A DNA stretch of 49,862 nucleotides from Mycobacterium tilburgii (GCF_902168065.1 NZ_LR655712.1:1-49862); one strand, 5' to 3'. Counted from the stretch's first letter, positions 28,581-37,015 are shown. The notes: generated from the letters alone by a model not told the origin. A program made the numbers and translations.

Positions 28581-29274
28581 GTGAACGCACCTCTTCCTAC
28601 GCGACCCCCTGGCCGGCGGCGGAAGCTCGCCGGGCACAGCTGTCGGACGAGGTCGCGGGCCATCTGGGGGCGGCGATCATGTCGGGGCGGCTACGCCCGG
28701 GCACCTTCATCCGGCTGGACGAGACCGCGGCCGAGCTCGGGGTCAGCGTGACGCCGGTGCGGGAAGCCCTACTCAAGCTGCGCGGCGAGGGCATGGTGCA
28801 GCTGGAGCCGCACCGCGGCCATGTGGTGCTGCCGTTAACCCGCCAGGACATCGAGGACATCTTCTGGCTGCAGGCGACCATCGCCCGGGAACTCGCGCAG
28901 GCGGCCACCGTCCACATCGCCGAGGCCGAGATCGACGAGCTGGAACGCATCAACGAGTCGCTGGCGACGGCCCGTCAGGACCGGCGATCCCGAGACGATC
29001 GTGGGCCTCGAGTTCTCCTTCCACCGGGTCTTCAATCAGGCCAGCGGGCGTATCAAGCTGGCGAAGTTCCTGCTCAACACGGCGCGGTACATGCCGGTGT
29101 GGTGTATGCAGGCGATCCGCAGTGGGGTGTTGCCGCGGTCGACAATCACCGCAGCTGATCGCCGCGCTGCGCCGCCGGGACACGCCGGCGGTGGTCGAAC
29201 ACACGGTGTGGCAGTTCACCGATGCAGCCCGGTGGCTCACCGAAATGCTGGACGGGGCCGGGATTTTCGGCTGA
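28581..29274 (+). pseudogene. mce1R: GntR-family repressor mce1R, frameshifted
   Basis: The mce1 operon's local regulator, divergent from fadD5. It starts with a GTG (VNAPLPT, as in the family MNAPLS). A long intact stretch carries the winged helix and start of the FCD domain: MSGRLRPGTFIRLDETAAEL, GVSVTPVREALLKLRGEGMV, PLTRQDIEDIFWLQATIARE. The frame changes before the HTH (between GRRRKLA and SDEVAGHLGAAIM), near 28985 (before DPETIVGLEFSFHRVFNQAS), near 29095, and again near 29150, ending TDAARWLTEMLDGAGIFG-stop. In M. tuberculosis Mce1R binds fatty acids and represses mce1. Effector-binding helices cannot be made in one chain here, so regulation by this protein is lost. Confidence 0.9.
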
Positions 29275-29285
29275 CGGACGAGCCC

Positions 29286-29726
29286 CTAGCTGGCGGCCAG
29301 CTGTTCGGCGCGCTGCTTGAGGTTGTCCGCGAGGTGGTCGAGCACGTTGTTCAGCATCTGCTTGACCAGGGGCGCGGGCACGGGCATCGACGGTTCGACG
29401 TCGATGTCGACGGTCAGCAGGCTGGAGGCGCCGAGTTCGACGACGCTGAACAGCTGCTCCTGCTTCTTGAACAGCTTGCCCTGCTGCATGACGGTCTGGA
29501 TCTGGTTCGGGCCCGGGTAGTAGACGGCCTGGACGTAGACACCTTCGAATCCTTGGTAGGCGGCGTCCAGGCGCAACTGGCTGGGCCGGCCGTCGTCGTA
29601 ACGCGCGAGCACCCAGCAGCCGGTGACACCGTCACTCCACTCCGGGTACCGCTCGAAATCGGCGACGATGGCCATGACCGCGCCAGCGTCCGCGTCGACC
29701 TCCACGGTCTTACTCAAAACGGGCAT
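29286..29726 (-). CDS. TB18.5: SRPBCC/polyketide-cyclase-like protein TB18.5 (Rv0164-like)
   Basis: A 146-residue START/SRPBCC-fold protein. Landmarks are MPVLSKTVEVDADAGAVMAI at the N-terminus, FERYPEWSDGVTGCWVLARY, and the C-terminal amphipathic helix NVLDHLADNLKQRAEQLAAS that closes the ligand cavity in this fold. The homologue is a known T-cell antigen of unknown ligand. The start matches the conserved MPVLSK; the M. tuberculosis annotation has about 15 more N-terminal residues. Its start overlaps the 3' end of the dead thioesterase gene on the same strand. It is the only intact gene in the 27.0-36.3 kb tract. Confidence 0.88.
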   Translation of the reverse strand: MPVLSKTVEVDADAGAVMAIVADFERYPEWSDGVTGCWVLARYDDGRPSQLRLDAAYQGFEGVYVQAVYYPGPNQIQTVMQQGKLFKKQEQLFSVVELGASSLLTVDIDVEPSMPVPAPLVKQMLNNVLDHLADNLKQRAEQLAAS

Positions 29727-30272
29727 GTGCGAAGCATATCGACAGACGCGAAAGGCCCAGCGTCGACAGTGGCCGTCGCCAGCAACGACCGGATCGGGTC
29801 AGGTATCGGGGACCGGTTTCCGGCTGGTCCGGTCGATGTAGACGTGCACCCAATGCCCGAGCGCGGTGATCGGCCGCCCTGGGGCACTGGGAGTGCTGTC
29901 CCCCGACTCCGCCTGGGAGGCGAACACGCTGAGCCGATAGGTGCGCTACTGCGGCCGAGCCGCGTCACGGCCAGACCGACCTCGAGTCCTTGCGGAAACC
30001 GCAGTTCGCAGAAGTAACGGCAGCCGGACTCGGCGACCACACCCAGGGCCGGCATTGTAGTCGGGTCGAACCCGGTGCCCAGGGTGATCCACGCGTTGAT
30101 GGCGGTGTCGAACAGCTGGTAGCTGGTAGTACACCGCGTTGTTGAGATGGCCGAACATGTCGTTGTCGGCCCAACGGGTGCCGACCGGCCACAGGACCGG
30201 AAAGTCGGTGCTGGTGAGCTGCGCGGGCGCGGGCGGAATCGGCGGGCCGGGGCCGGCGCCACACTCATCCAT
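29714..30272 (-). pseudogene. Acyl-CoA thioesterase-like (hotdog) protein Rv0163, frameshifted
   Basis: Hotdog-fold thioesterase remnant. From an ATG at 30272 one frame gives APAQLTSTDFPVLWPVGTRW and ADNDMFGHLNNAVYYQL, with the DNDMFGHLNNAVYY motif typical of 4-hydroxybenzoyl-CoA-thioesterase-like enzymes. A shift leads to LFDTAINAWITLGTGFDPTT, MPALGVVAESGCRYFCELRF and GLEVGLAVTRLGRSS, then the frame changes again before PIPDPIRSLLATATV. About 150 residues would be expected. At least two frame changes break it. It sits directly upstream of TB18.5, as in M. tuberculosis. Confidence 0.82.
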
Positions 30273-30689
30273 GTGACGATCTCGGCCGGTGGGCTCTCCT
30301 TCCAGGAGGAGTAGTGGTTGGCAAAGCAATCCCAGCCGCCGTCCAATGCCCAGTAGTGGATCACCTCGTTGTAGCGGAAGGTAGTGATGAACGAACGCGA
30401 GCCAGCGTTTCCCGGTGCGCTCCGACCACGGTACGTAGAGCCGCTCCAGTTCGCGGATGTAGTCGTCTTGGCGGCCCGGCTTGGTCTGCATGATTTCTAA
30501 ATCACCAGTGGCGCAGTGAAGTTGGCCTCGCGGAGCTGGGCTAGTGTCTTGGCTGGATCCAGGGTACATGATCCGGCCCTCGCCCGAGGCGCCGACCTCG
30601 GACAGATACGCCGCCCATTTTCCGGCGGCCGCTTCGTGACTGCGTGACACTTCGAGCGTATTTTTGTGAAGATCCTGCGGGGTGGTCAA
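30260..30689 (-). pseudogene. NIPSNAP-like conserved hypothetical, frameshifted
   Basis: Pieces in two frames read TTPQDLHKNTLEVSRSHEAA, AGKWAAYLSEVG, EGRIMYPGSSQDT, LEIMQTKPGRQDDYIRELER, LYVPWSERTGKRWLA, then IHYWALDGGWDCFANHYSSW and AEIVTWMS. The EIMQTKPGRQDDYI and HYWALDGGW segments resemble the dimeric alpha/beta NIPSNAP-type fold, but I do not recognise a named family. Its TTG start overlaps the stop of the CoA-transferase remnant by four bases (TTGA), suggesting an ancestral operon ending in Rv0163 and TB18.5. The location lacks a counterpart in the recalled M. tuberculosis order, where adhE1 lies next to Rv0163. Confidence 0.6.
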
Positions 30690-31690
30690 GACCCGCGGCG
30701 AACCTTGAGTTCGGCCAGGATTTCCTCGGTGTGCTGGCCCAACTCCGAGGCCACCGAACAGGGTGTCCACTGCGTGCCGTGGAAATTCGCCGGGGTGGCG
30801 ATCGCCACGTCGCCGTCGGGCACGTTGACGATGCCGCCCGCGGCGTAGAACTGCTCGTCGGCCACCACGTCTTCCAGCGAGTTGATCAGCGACCAGAAGA
30901 AATCCGGTTCCGCCGCGAAGACCTCAGTCCATTCGTCCAGGGTGCGAGTCGCGAAGATCGCGTCCAACTCGGGGCCGTTCTCAAACCGGTCGCGCGCGTC
31001 GCTGAACCGTGGGTCGTCGATACGGTCGGGCCGACCGACGACGCGGCACAACGGCGGCCCGTGCCGGTCGTCTTCCAGACCGACGATCCAGAAACGCGCG
31101 GCCGTCACCCGCGGCGTAGTTGTTCATGCACCGATTGCCCACCGTTTCGAGTTGCCCGACCGCGATGGGCTGGCCGGTCAGCAGATAGGTGTTCAGGTCG
31201 AAGCTCACGGTGTAGGCGCCCTGTCGGTACAGGGAGGTGGTCACCAGATGTCTCGTCCCGGTGCGTTGGCGGGCGAGCAGCGCCGCGCAGATCGCCGCGG
31301 CCAGCGTCATCCCGGCGGAGTGGTCGCCCATCCCGCCGCGCTGGAACGGCGGCGTCTGGCCGGGCCCGGTGAGTTAGGTGAGCCAGCCCGACCCGCGACC
31401 AGAACGCGGCGACATCGTAGGCGGCGCGCTCGGCGTCGGGGGCCGGTCTCGCCATACCCGGTGATCAGGCCGTAGACCAGGCTGGGGTTGTGCGCGGACA
31501 CCGATTCGAAGTCCAACCCGAGCCGGTGCAACGCCCCGGGACGAAGGTTGGTCACGAAAACGTCTGCCTCGGCCAGCAATTCGAACGCGGTGCCGCGGCC
31601 CCACGTGATCCCGCAGATGCGGGACGGGCTGCAACGGCATCTGCCGGAGCCCAACGCCGCGGTGAAGGCGGCGACGGTGATTCGAATTAG
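30686..31690 (-). pseudogene. CaiB/BaiF class III CoA-transferase, broken
   Basis: Fragments in several frames: TWGRGTAFELLAEADVFVTN with LRPGALHRLGLDFESVSAHN (the conserved AADVFLxNxRPG segment), PSLVYGLITGYGETGP, AAYDVAAFWSRVGLA, RGGMGDHSAGMTLAAAICAA, LNTYLLTGQPIAVGQLETVG, then an intact last 140 codons (FWIVGLEDDRHGPPLCRVVG to LAELKVRRGS). The family has about 380-400 residues; the N-terminal about 50, including the nucleotide-binding start, are degraded. Such enzymes move CoA between acids in carnitine, oxalate or aromatic acid metabolism; the substrate here is unknown. Confidence 0.75.
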
Positions 31691-31815
31691 CCATCTCGCA
31701 CTACATCGTTCGGAGCGACGACGCCGAGCAGTTCCTGGCACAGCTGCGCCACGCGGTCGGGATCAAGGCACCTGTCGACTAGTTGTTGCGGCGACCCGAT
31801 GCGACGGGTGTTCAC
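31687..31815 (-). CDS. Small ORF of 42 codons, unknown
   Basis: From a GTG (or the GTG just upstream) the frame reads VNTRRIGSPQQLVDRCLDPD, RVAQLCQELLGVVAPNDVVR, DG-stop. It lies between the degraded start of the CoA-transferase gene and an A/T-rich repeat region that may contain a promoter. It has no recognisable domain and could be either the 5' end of another decayed gene or chance coding. Treated as low confidence. Confidence 0.2.
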   Translation of the reverse strand: MNTRRIGSPQQLVDRCLDPDRVAQLCQELLGVVAPNDVVRDG

Positions 31816-31826
31816 CACACTTTGGG

Positions 31827-31867
31827 TACTACATATTGTTTTGTTGTACTACATAATATTGTTTTGT
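31827..31867. repeat. A/T-rich imperfect tandem repeat, possible operator/promoter
   Basis: Two near-copies of TACTACATA..TTGTTTTGT (31827-31844 and 31847-31867; the second has an extra TAA) lie side by side. Their A/T content is far above the surroundings. They sit immediately upstream of the leftward CoA-transferase/NIPSNAP/Rv0163 gene group and of the rightward Trp/Pro-rich gene. The two copies could be regulator half-sites or part of an A/T-rich promoter. No known regulator consensus matches. Confidence 0.4.
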
Positions 31868-31954
31868 CGATTACATACGCAGCCTGGATCACAGGCGCAG
31901 ATAGGACCGAACCATAGCGAGGAGAACGCAGGCCTCGGCGGAAGACCCCGCTCG

Positions 31955-32637
31955 GCCAGTCACAATCCGCAGTCGGATCGGATGGCAATCCCGACTGAGG
32001 TCAACAGTTCTGATCGGCGCCGCAGCGGCGGCGATATTTGCCGCATACGAAGGCGCACAACTTGGTACGCTGGGGCGGCAGGCGCAGTCGATCTATCTGG
32101 CAGACACGGAAACCAGCGCCACCGCCACCGGAATGCATCGGCCCTAACCTGATCGGCGACAACAGCCCGGAGGCTCAGGCATTCTGCCTACAGCAGTTCC
32201 AGAATTTCCCGGTGATCTGGCCCATCTGGCCGTGGTACCTGGATGATCCGTTGTGGGACATACCGAACTGGTTTTGGTTTCCACCTCCGCCACCGCCCTC
32301 GACGGACCCAGCCGCTCCGGCATCGACTGCGGCGAAACTGCCAGACCCGCCGGCAACGGCAGGGTCCGATAAGCCGGACAGCGGTGAAGGAACGGAGGCC
32401 GGTGGTAGCACCGCTGGCGGGACGGTTATCGGCCCACCGGGTGGCGGGACCATTACCGTGACCCCGCCGGGCGGAACGGTTGCCGGCCCCACCGGCGGCA
32501 AAGCCCCTGCGGGAGGCCCGGCCGGCGGGTTCGGTGGCGGCGGCCTTGGTAGGGCTGCACAATCAGCACGAAGGCAGGCACAGCGGCTGAACACACTCTG
32601 CCGCGAAACTGTATTTCGCTACGCGTTTCTCGAGTAG
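31955..32637 (+). pseudogene. Exported Trp/Pro/Gly-rich protein, frameshifted
   Basis: An upstream frame without a clear start gives RIGWQSRLRSTVLIGAAAAA, IFAAYEGAQLGTLGRQAQSI, YLADTE: a positively charged region plus a hydrophobic signal anchor. Removing one base near 32105 joins it to KPAPPPPECIGPNLIGDNSP, then FQNFPVIWPIWPWYLDDPLW and IPNWFWFPPPPPP, a very tryptophan-rich patch between two cysteines and a polyproline run, then a glycine-rich tail. The second frame alone is 199 codons from 32038. I do not know the family. A single insertion explains the break, so it is either a young pseudogene or a sequencing error. The tail ends inside an inverted repeat. Confidence 0.5.
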
Positions 32638-32664
32638 CACCGTCGTGGAATACAGTTTCGCGGC
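32600..32664. repeat. Long-armed inverted repeat (hairpin) at a gene 3' end
   Basis: GCCGCGAAACTGTATT at 32600-32615 is matched by AATACAGTTTCGCGGC at 32649-32664, a perfect 16-base arm pair with a 33-base loop. The loop itself contains GCTAC and GTAGC, which can pair to extend the structure. It overlaps the last codons of the Trp/Pro-rich gene and lies just before the convergent Rv0161 remnant, so a bidirectional terminator is the simplest reading. A small mobile-element or repetitive palindrome is the alternative. Confidence 0.55.
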
Positions 32665-32675
32665 GGCCGAAAGGG

Positions 32676-33160
32676 CTAGCCGAACAGCACCGCCGCGTTC
32701 AGGTAGCCTGTGGGGTCCAGCGCCGCCTTGACCGATCGCATAGCGGCGGTATCCGTTGTATCCTTCGACATTTCGAGGTAGTCCCGCTTGCGGGTTCCCA
32801 CCCCGTGTTCGGAGCTGACGTTGCCGTCGCATTGCGCGATCAGGTCCATCATGGGCGCGTACAGGTCCTTCTCCTGTTCCAACGGGACGCGCAGCACGTT
32901 GAGATGCAGATTGCCCCTCACCAACATGGCCGAACAGCACCGGCACGGCGTCGGCGACCCGCTCGCCGATCAGCGCGACGGCTTGCGCGGCGAATGCGGG
33001 GATGGTCGCCAGCGGCAACGACACGTCGAATTTCAGCGGTGGCCCGTACACGCCCAGCACCTCAGCAAGCGATTCGCGGACCCACCAGAGTCGTTGCTGG
33101 GCAGCAACATCCACGCCCAGTACAACGGCTTGCACGACTGCAGAGACACCGCAGTCGGGG
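32676..33160 (-). pseudogene. FAD-linked oxidase (Rv0161-like), 3' third only
   Basis: The C-terminal part of a glycolate-oxidase/D-lactate-dehydrogenase-type flavoprotein. One frame gives QRLWWVRESLAEVLGVYGPP, LKFDVSLPLATIPAFAAQAV, VPVLFGHVGEG; after a frameshift near 32925 it continues NLHLNVLRVPLEQEK, LIAQCDGNVSSEHGVGTRKR and PTGYLNAAVLFG. The SSEHGVG motif is the family's C-terminal signature. The FAD-binding PCMH domain (about 280 residues) is absent; the sequence instead abuts the start of a divergent nitroreductase gene, so a deletion removed the 5' two-thirds. Confidence 0.82.
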
Positions 33161-33168
33161 AGGGTGGA

Positions 33169-33734
33169 ATGCACGACCTCGAGAACGCGATCACCCAACG
33201 CCGTTCGATCCGGATGTTTTTGCCCGATCGGGAAGTCCCCTCAGAACTGCTGTGCGAGGCGTTCGAGCTGGCCATTCGCGCGCCGTCAAACTCCAACACC
33301 CAACCCTGGCGGCTGTACTTCGCCTCGGGTGCGGCGCGACGGCGTCTGGTGACGGCGTTGCTCACCGCCGCCCGGGCCAGACCGCCCCAGGTCCCACCGC
33401 TTCCGCAGGCCTTCGCCCACTACCGCAGCGACACCGGCAAGGTGGTCTACGGCTCGATGGGCATTTCCCGCGACGACTAGGAGACCCGGCGGGCTGTGGT
33501 GTTACGGACCTGGGAGTTGTTCCTGCAGACACTGGTGCTGGCGCTGACCGCACGCGAGCTGGGCAGCTGTGTGCGGGTTACGATCGCGGGCTATCCTGAA
33601 GGTCCTACGCGAACAGTTGAGCATCCCCGGCGAATTCACGATCCTGTGCGGCCCCGGATCCGGACTTCCCCGCCAACCATATTCGGCTCGGCCGGGACAG
33701 TGTCGAACAGAAAGTGGTGTTCGGCCAGGATTAG
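33169..33734 (+). pseudogene. Nitroreductase family protein, nonsense and deletion
   Basis: An ATG at 33169 with GGGGAGGG upstream starts HDLENAITQRRSIRMFLPDR, EVPSELLCEAFELAIRAPSN and SNTQPWRLYFASG, the FMN-binding RRSxRxF and APSxxNxQPW motifs of nitroreductases. After GSMGISRDD an in-frame TAG (33478-33480) interrupts; the same frame then reads ETRRAVVLRTWELF, lacks about 25 residues, and continues LQTLVLALTARELGSCVRVT. An extra G then shifts the frame before REQLSIPGEFTILCG; after another loss it ends DPDFPANHIRLGRDSVEQKV and VFGQD-stop. Decay by nonsense, deletion and indel together rules out a single read error. Confidence 0.85.
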
Positions 33735-33755
33735 GGCGAGGACTCGAAGAGATCC

Positions 33756-34529
33756 CTATAATAGATCCTTGTGCGGCACGTCGGTGACCAGGCCGCCGTC
33801 CATCACGAACTCGCTGCCGGTGGCGTAGGACGACTCGTCACTGGCCAAGAACAGGATGAACGTCGACACCTCCCGCGACTCGGCCGGCCGGCCCAGCGGG
33901 ACGGTCATCATGTCGTCGGGCAGGTGCTTGGTAATCGGGGTGCGAATGAAGCCGGGGTGTACCGAGTTGACCCGGATGTTGTGCCGAGCCAGCTCCAGTG
34001 CGGCGGACTTCGCCAGTCCGCGCACGCCCCACTTGGATGCGACGTACGGGTGCACCATGGGCACGCCGCGCAGGCCCTCGATCGAGGACACGTCGATGAT
34101 CGAGCTGCCGCCGGCGGCGATCATCGGGTCGACGGCCACTCTCATGCCCAGAAATGTCCCGGTCAGGTTGACGTCGATCACCTTCTGCCACTTGGCCAGA
34201 TCGAAGCTCTTGAGCGGCCCGAGCGCGACGGTCCCGGCATTGTTGACCAAAACGTCGAGCTTGCCGAATTCGCCGATCGCGGTCGCCACGGCGACATCCC
34301 ACTGATCGGGCTGGGCGACGTCGAGGTGCACGTAGCGGACCGCGTCGCCGATCTCGTCGGCCACCGCCTTGCCCTCGTCGTCGAGGATGTCGCCGATCAC
34401 CACATTGGCGCCCTCGGTCGCGAGTAGCCGCGCGTGCTCGGCGCCCATCCCGCGGGCGCGGAACACCTGCGCCGCGCGCCACAGCGGCGCAGCCGCATCG
34501 GGATCGGTGCGGGTCATCGCGCCCAGCAT
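33756..34529 (-). pseudogene. Short-chain dehydrogenase, N-terminally truncated (FabG3-like)
   Basis: The frame is open for 257 codons, but only about residues 27 onward are SDR: RGMGAEHARLLATEGANVVI, LDVLVNNAG, catalytic Ser in IIDVSSIEG, YVASK (Tyr and Lys of the catalytic set), and a C-terminal end GSEFVMDGGLVTDV. It resembles the 3-alpha(20-beta)-hydroxysteroid dehydrogenase family. The first beta strand and the opening glycines of TGxxxGxG are replaced by an unrelated stretch (TRTDPDAAAPLWRAAQVFRA), where the gene abuts a decapitated LuxR regulator. Without the cofactor loop it is unlikely to bind NAD(P). Called a pseudogene although the frame is open. Confidence 0.65.
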
Positions 34530-34545
34530 AGGTGGGCCGGCGGCC

Positions 34546-34926
34546 GGGCAGGCCCCCGGAAGCGGTCAAGGCCGGGGCGACCGGATACCTGGTCAAGAGC
34601 GCCTCGCAGGCCGAGATGGACGAGGCGGTGGCGGCCACCGCGGCCGGGCGCGCCGTGTTCACCCCGAGCCTGGCGGCGCTGGTGCTCGGCGAATATCGCC
34701 GCATCGCCCAGAACAAGGATTCCGAACCGGCCTGACCGAGCGGGAGACCGAGGTGCTGCGTCACGCAGCGAAAGGGTTGTCCGCCAAGCAGATTGCCGAG
34801 TGGCTTTCGTTGAGCCACCGCACCGTGGAAAATCACATTCAGGCGATGTTTCGTAAGTTGCAGGTCGCCAATCGGGTGGTGTTGGCCCGGTACGCCATCG
34901 AGCACGGCCTGGACGGCGAGCCCTAG
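34546..34926 (+). pseudogene. LuxR/NarL-type response regulator, 3' part
   Basis: The end of a receiver domain (EAVKAGATGYLVKSASQAEM, with the Lys-switch region), a linker (AVFTPSLAALVLGEYRRIAQ) and then, after a frameshift near 34733, a complete LuxR-type HTH (LTERETEVLRHAAKGLSAKQ, IAEWLSLSHRTVENHIQAMF, RKLQVANRVVLARYAIEHGL). The first about 75 residues of the receiver, including the phosphorylated Asp, are missing. It faces away from the truncated SDR, indicating that a deletion removed both 5' ends. Confidence 0.78.
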
Positions 34927-35377
34927 CGCACCCCGGGCGAGACACCCTGAAATCGCTCTCGCCGCGGTCGCCATCGCCGCGCCGAGGGCGGACAAGAACA
35001 TGGTCCACACGAATGGCACGGTGGGCAGCCCGGCCATCGTCTGCCAAACACGAGCAGGGCGGGGACGATCCCGGTCACCAGTAGCAGGCGGGCCAGCAGC
35101 GCGGGCGCGCAGGCCACCAGCGTGACCCAGATTCCGGTGCGGCGGCGCAGCAGCAGTATGATCGCACCGACACACATCCCCGCCGCCGCGGCCGCTTCGA
35201 GCACCCCCACCGCGAGCAGACCGAAGCCAAACGGCCCCACCATCAGCAACGGCGTCAGGCAGCCCCAGGCTGTCTGCCAGTCTCGCCACCTGGAGGTCGC
35301 TGGCCAGAAAGCCCCAGCCGTGAACCGCGGAACCCAGAACGCTCAGCAGCGCGGTGGCGGTGGCGGGCAGGGTTCAC
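34927..35377 (-). pseudogene. Small polytopic membrane protein, frameshifted
   Basis: From a possible GTG at 35377 the pieces read LLSVLGSAVHGWGFLASDLQ, VARLADSLGLP, then in the next frame TPLLMVGPFGFGLLAVGVLE, AAAAAGMCVGAIILLLRRRT, VTLVACAPALLARLLLVTGI, then GLPTVPFVWTMFLSALGAAM after another shift. Four hydrophobic helices are evident. The family is not recognised. It follows the acyltransferase remnant on the same strand with a gap of about 10 bases, suggesting an operon. Confidence 0.5.
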
Positions 35378-35387
35378 AGCGGGGATT

Positions 35388-36265
35388 TCACGCCGCCTCC
35401 CGGCTCGACCCGGCCAGCACCAGCGCGGCGAGCATCGTCGCGACACAGGTCAGGCCGTCACCCTTCAGGGCCCCACTTGATCACGGCCAGGGTCGCCACC
35501 CCGGCGACACACAGGGACAGCCCAGCGCCACGTCCCGACCGAGCGAGGTGCGGGCCGCGGCGCCGTCCCAGCTGGGCAGCGCGTTGTTCTCCAGCGGCCG
35601 CAGCACCAGGAACAGCACCGCCATCTCGTCGACCATCAGAAGCACTTGCATGACACTGACGGCAGGAAATCCAGCCGGCCCGGTAGCGCGGGTGCACGAC
35701 GTAGTCGAAGAACAGGTGCAGCCCCAGCAGCACCGGCATGTGCTACAGGTAGAGGGTCATCGCCCCGGAGTTGCCGAGCGCGGTCCACCACCAGACGTGC
35801 GGCCGCCGTGCCCAGCGGGGTGATCGCGGGTGCCGCCACAATGGCCAGCACGTAGGCCCCCAAAACCACAGCAGCTGGATGCTGACACCGGCCACCGGAT
35901 CGTAGATGTGTTGGGGCAGAAGCCAATACAGCGCGGTCAGTGCGACTGCCCAGAACCCGAGGTAGTAGAACACGGGGACGGAACAGCCGGGTGCGTTTCA
36001 TCAGCCAGCCGCCCCAGTAGGTGCCGGGCCGCCAGGAGGACAGGCAGGCCGCGGCACCGGCGAAGAAGAACAGCGGCATGATCTGGAAGATCCACGTCAA
36101 CGCCTGAAATACCGACGAGGTGGTGAGCAGGTTGTCCCAGATGAGGACGTGGGCAAAGATGATGCTGATCGCCATCACGGTGTTGCCCGCCACGACGCCG
36201 ACCAGCAAGACGATCCGGATGACTTCGACGGCGGCCGGGCTCGGGATTCCCAGTGCAGTGGTCAT
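35388..36265 (-). pseudogene. Acyltransferase family 3 membrane protein, frameshifted
   Basis: Begins at an ATG (MTTALGIPSPAAVEVIRIVL) and reads through WDNLLTTSSVFQALTWIFQI, MPLFFFAGAAACLSSWRPGT (the FFxGxxxxxxSW pattern of acyltransferase-3 proteins), then changes frame near 36005 (FYYLGFWAVALTALYWLLPQ), again near 35860 (GAYVLAIVAAPAITPLG), near 35800 (WWTALGNSGAMTLYL), near 35740 (HMPVLLGLHLFFDYVVHPRY), near 35690 and near 35520 (LSLCVAGVATLAVIKWGPEG). It is also shorter than the usual 380 residues, so part of the membrane domain has gone. Such enzymes acylate sugars or lipids in the envelope. Confidence 0.65.
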
Positions 36266-36379
36266 GGCGAAAAGCCTTGTTGACCAGCAGCCGGGACACC
36301 CGCGCAGGACTACGCGTTGTCCCTGAGTAGTACTACTCAAAACGTCAAAACGCCGCGCGGGCGTTACGGCGTTACGGCG

Positions 36380-37015
36380 TCAGGGCCCCAGCGGGGACTC
36401 GGTGCGGATCTTTTCGTCCCGGATCAGGCCGCGCAGCAGCGCGGTGCTGAACTCGGCCGCGATTTCCTTGGCCGCGCGGCGGCCGCTGGGCCGCAGCCAG
36501 CGGTAGCTGCCCAGCGTCACGCCGATGTAGCCCAGCGCCACCACGTGCGAGTCGCACTGGTAGAACTCGCCGCTTGCGATGCCGCGGTCGATCAGCCCGT
36601 GCACGTGCTGGTAGACTTGGGCTTCCTTCTCGCGCACCTCGGCGACCTGTTCGCTGGTGAACCATTCGGTGATGTAGGGCTGCTCCTGGAAGTACACGGC
36701 GGCCCGCTCCGGGTCGCTCGCGATGCCGGTGAGCAGCCGGATCGTGTACTGGTAGAGCGCCTCGCGGGCCGTCCAGGACGGGTCGTCGTGGACCGCGGCC
36801 AGGGTGCCCTCGGCGGCCTGCCGGTAGATGTCGAACAGGATTAGTGACTTGCTGGCGTAGTAGTGGTAAACCGTCGCCTTGTTCAAGCCGATGACGTCGG
36901 CGACGTCATCCATCCGGGTGCCGTGGTAGCCACGGGCGGCGAACAGCTTGGTGGCAACGGCCAGCAGCTCCTCGCGGCGCGTCAACCCGTTGCGGGTAAT
37001 GCTGTCGGATGACAT
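36380..37015 (-). CDS. TetR-family regulator (Rv0158-like)
   Basis: A 211-residue regulator. The HTH occupies about residues 15-60 (REELLAVATKLFAARGYHGT, VADVIGLNKATVYHYYASK), and the ligand-binding domain resembles the KstR2/TetR_C group of lipid-responsive repressors (YFQEQPYITEWFTSEQVAEV). The length matches the roughly 214-residue homologue. The ATG is at the conserved N-terminus. It is divergent from the 41-residue ORF and the transhydrogenase region, and a possible palindromic operator lies about 70 bases upstream. One of the few regulators in the window that remain intact; its targets are unknown. Confidence 0.88.
   Translation of the reverse strand: MSSDSITRNGLTRREELLAVATKLFAARGYHGTRMDDVADVIGLNKATVYHYYASKSLILFDIYRQAAEGTLAAVHDDPSWTAREALYQYTIRLLTGIASDPERAAVYFQEQPYITEWFTSEQVAEVREKEAQVYQHVHGLIDRGIASGEFYQCDSHVVALGYIGVTLGSYRWLRPSGRRAAKEIAAEFSTALLRGLIRDEKIRTESPLGP

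Noticed and set aside
32600..32664. Terminal inverted repeats of an insertion sequence
   Set aside because: The arms enclose only 33 bases with no transposase remnant or flanking target duplication; kept as a hairpin.
34546..36265. A novel operon linking a LuxR regulator to an acyltransferase
   Set aside because: The genes are on opposite strands, all frameshifted or truncated, and the juxtaposition is explained by deletions.
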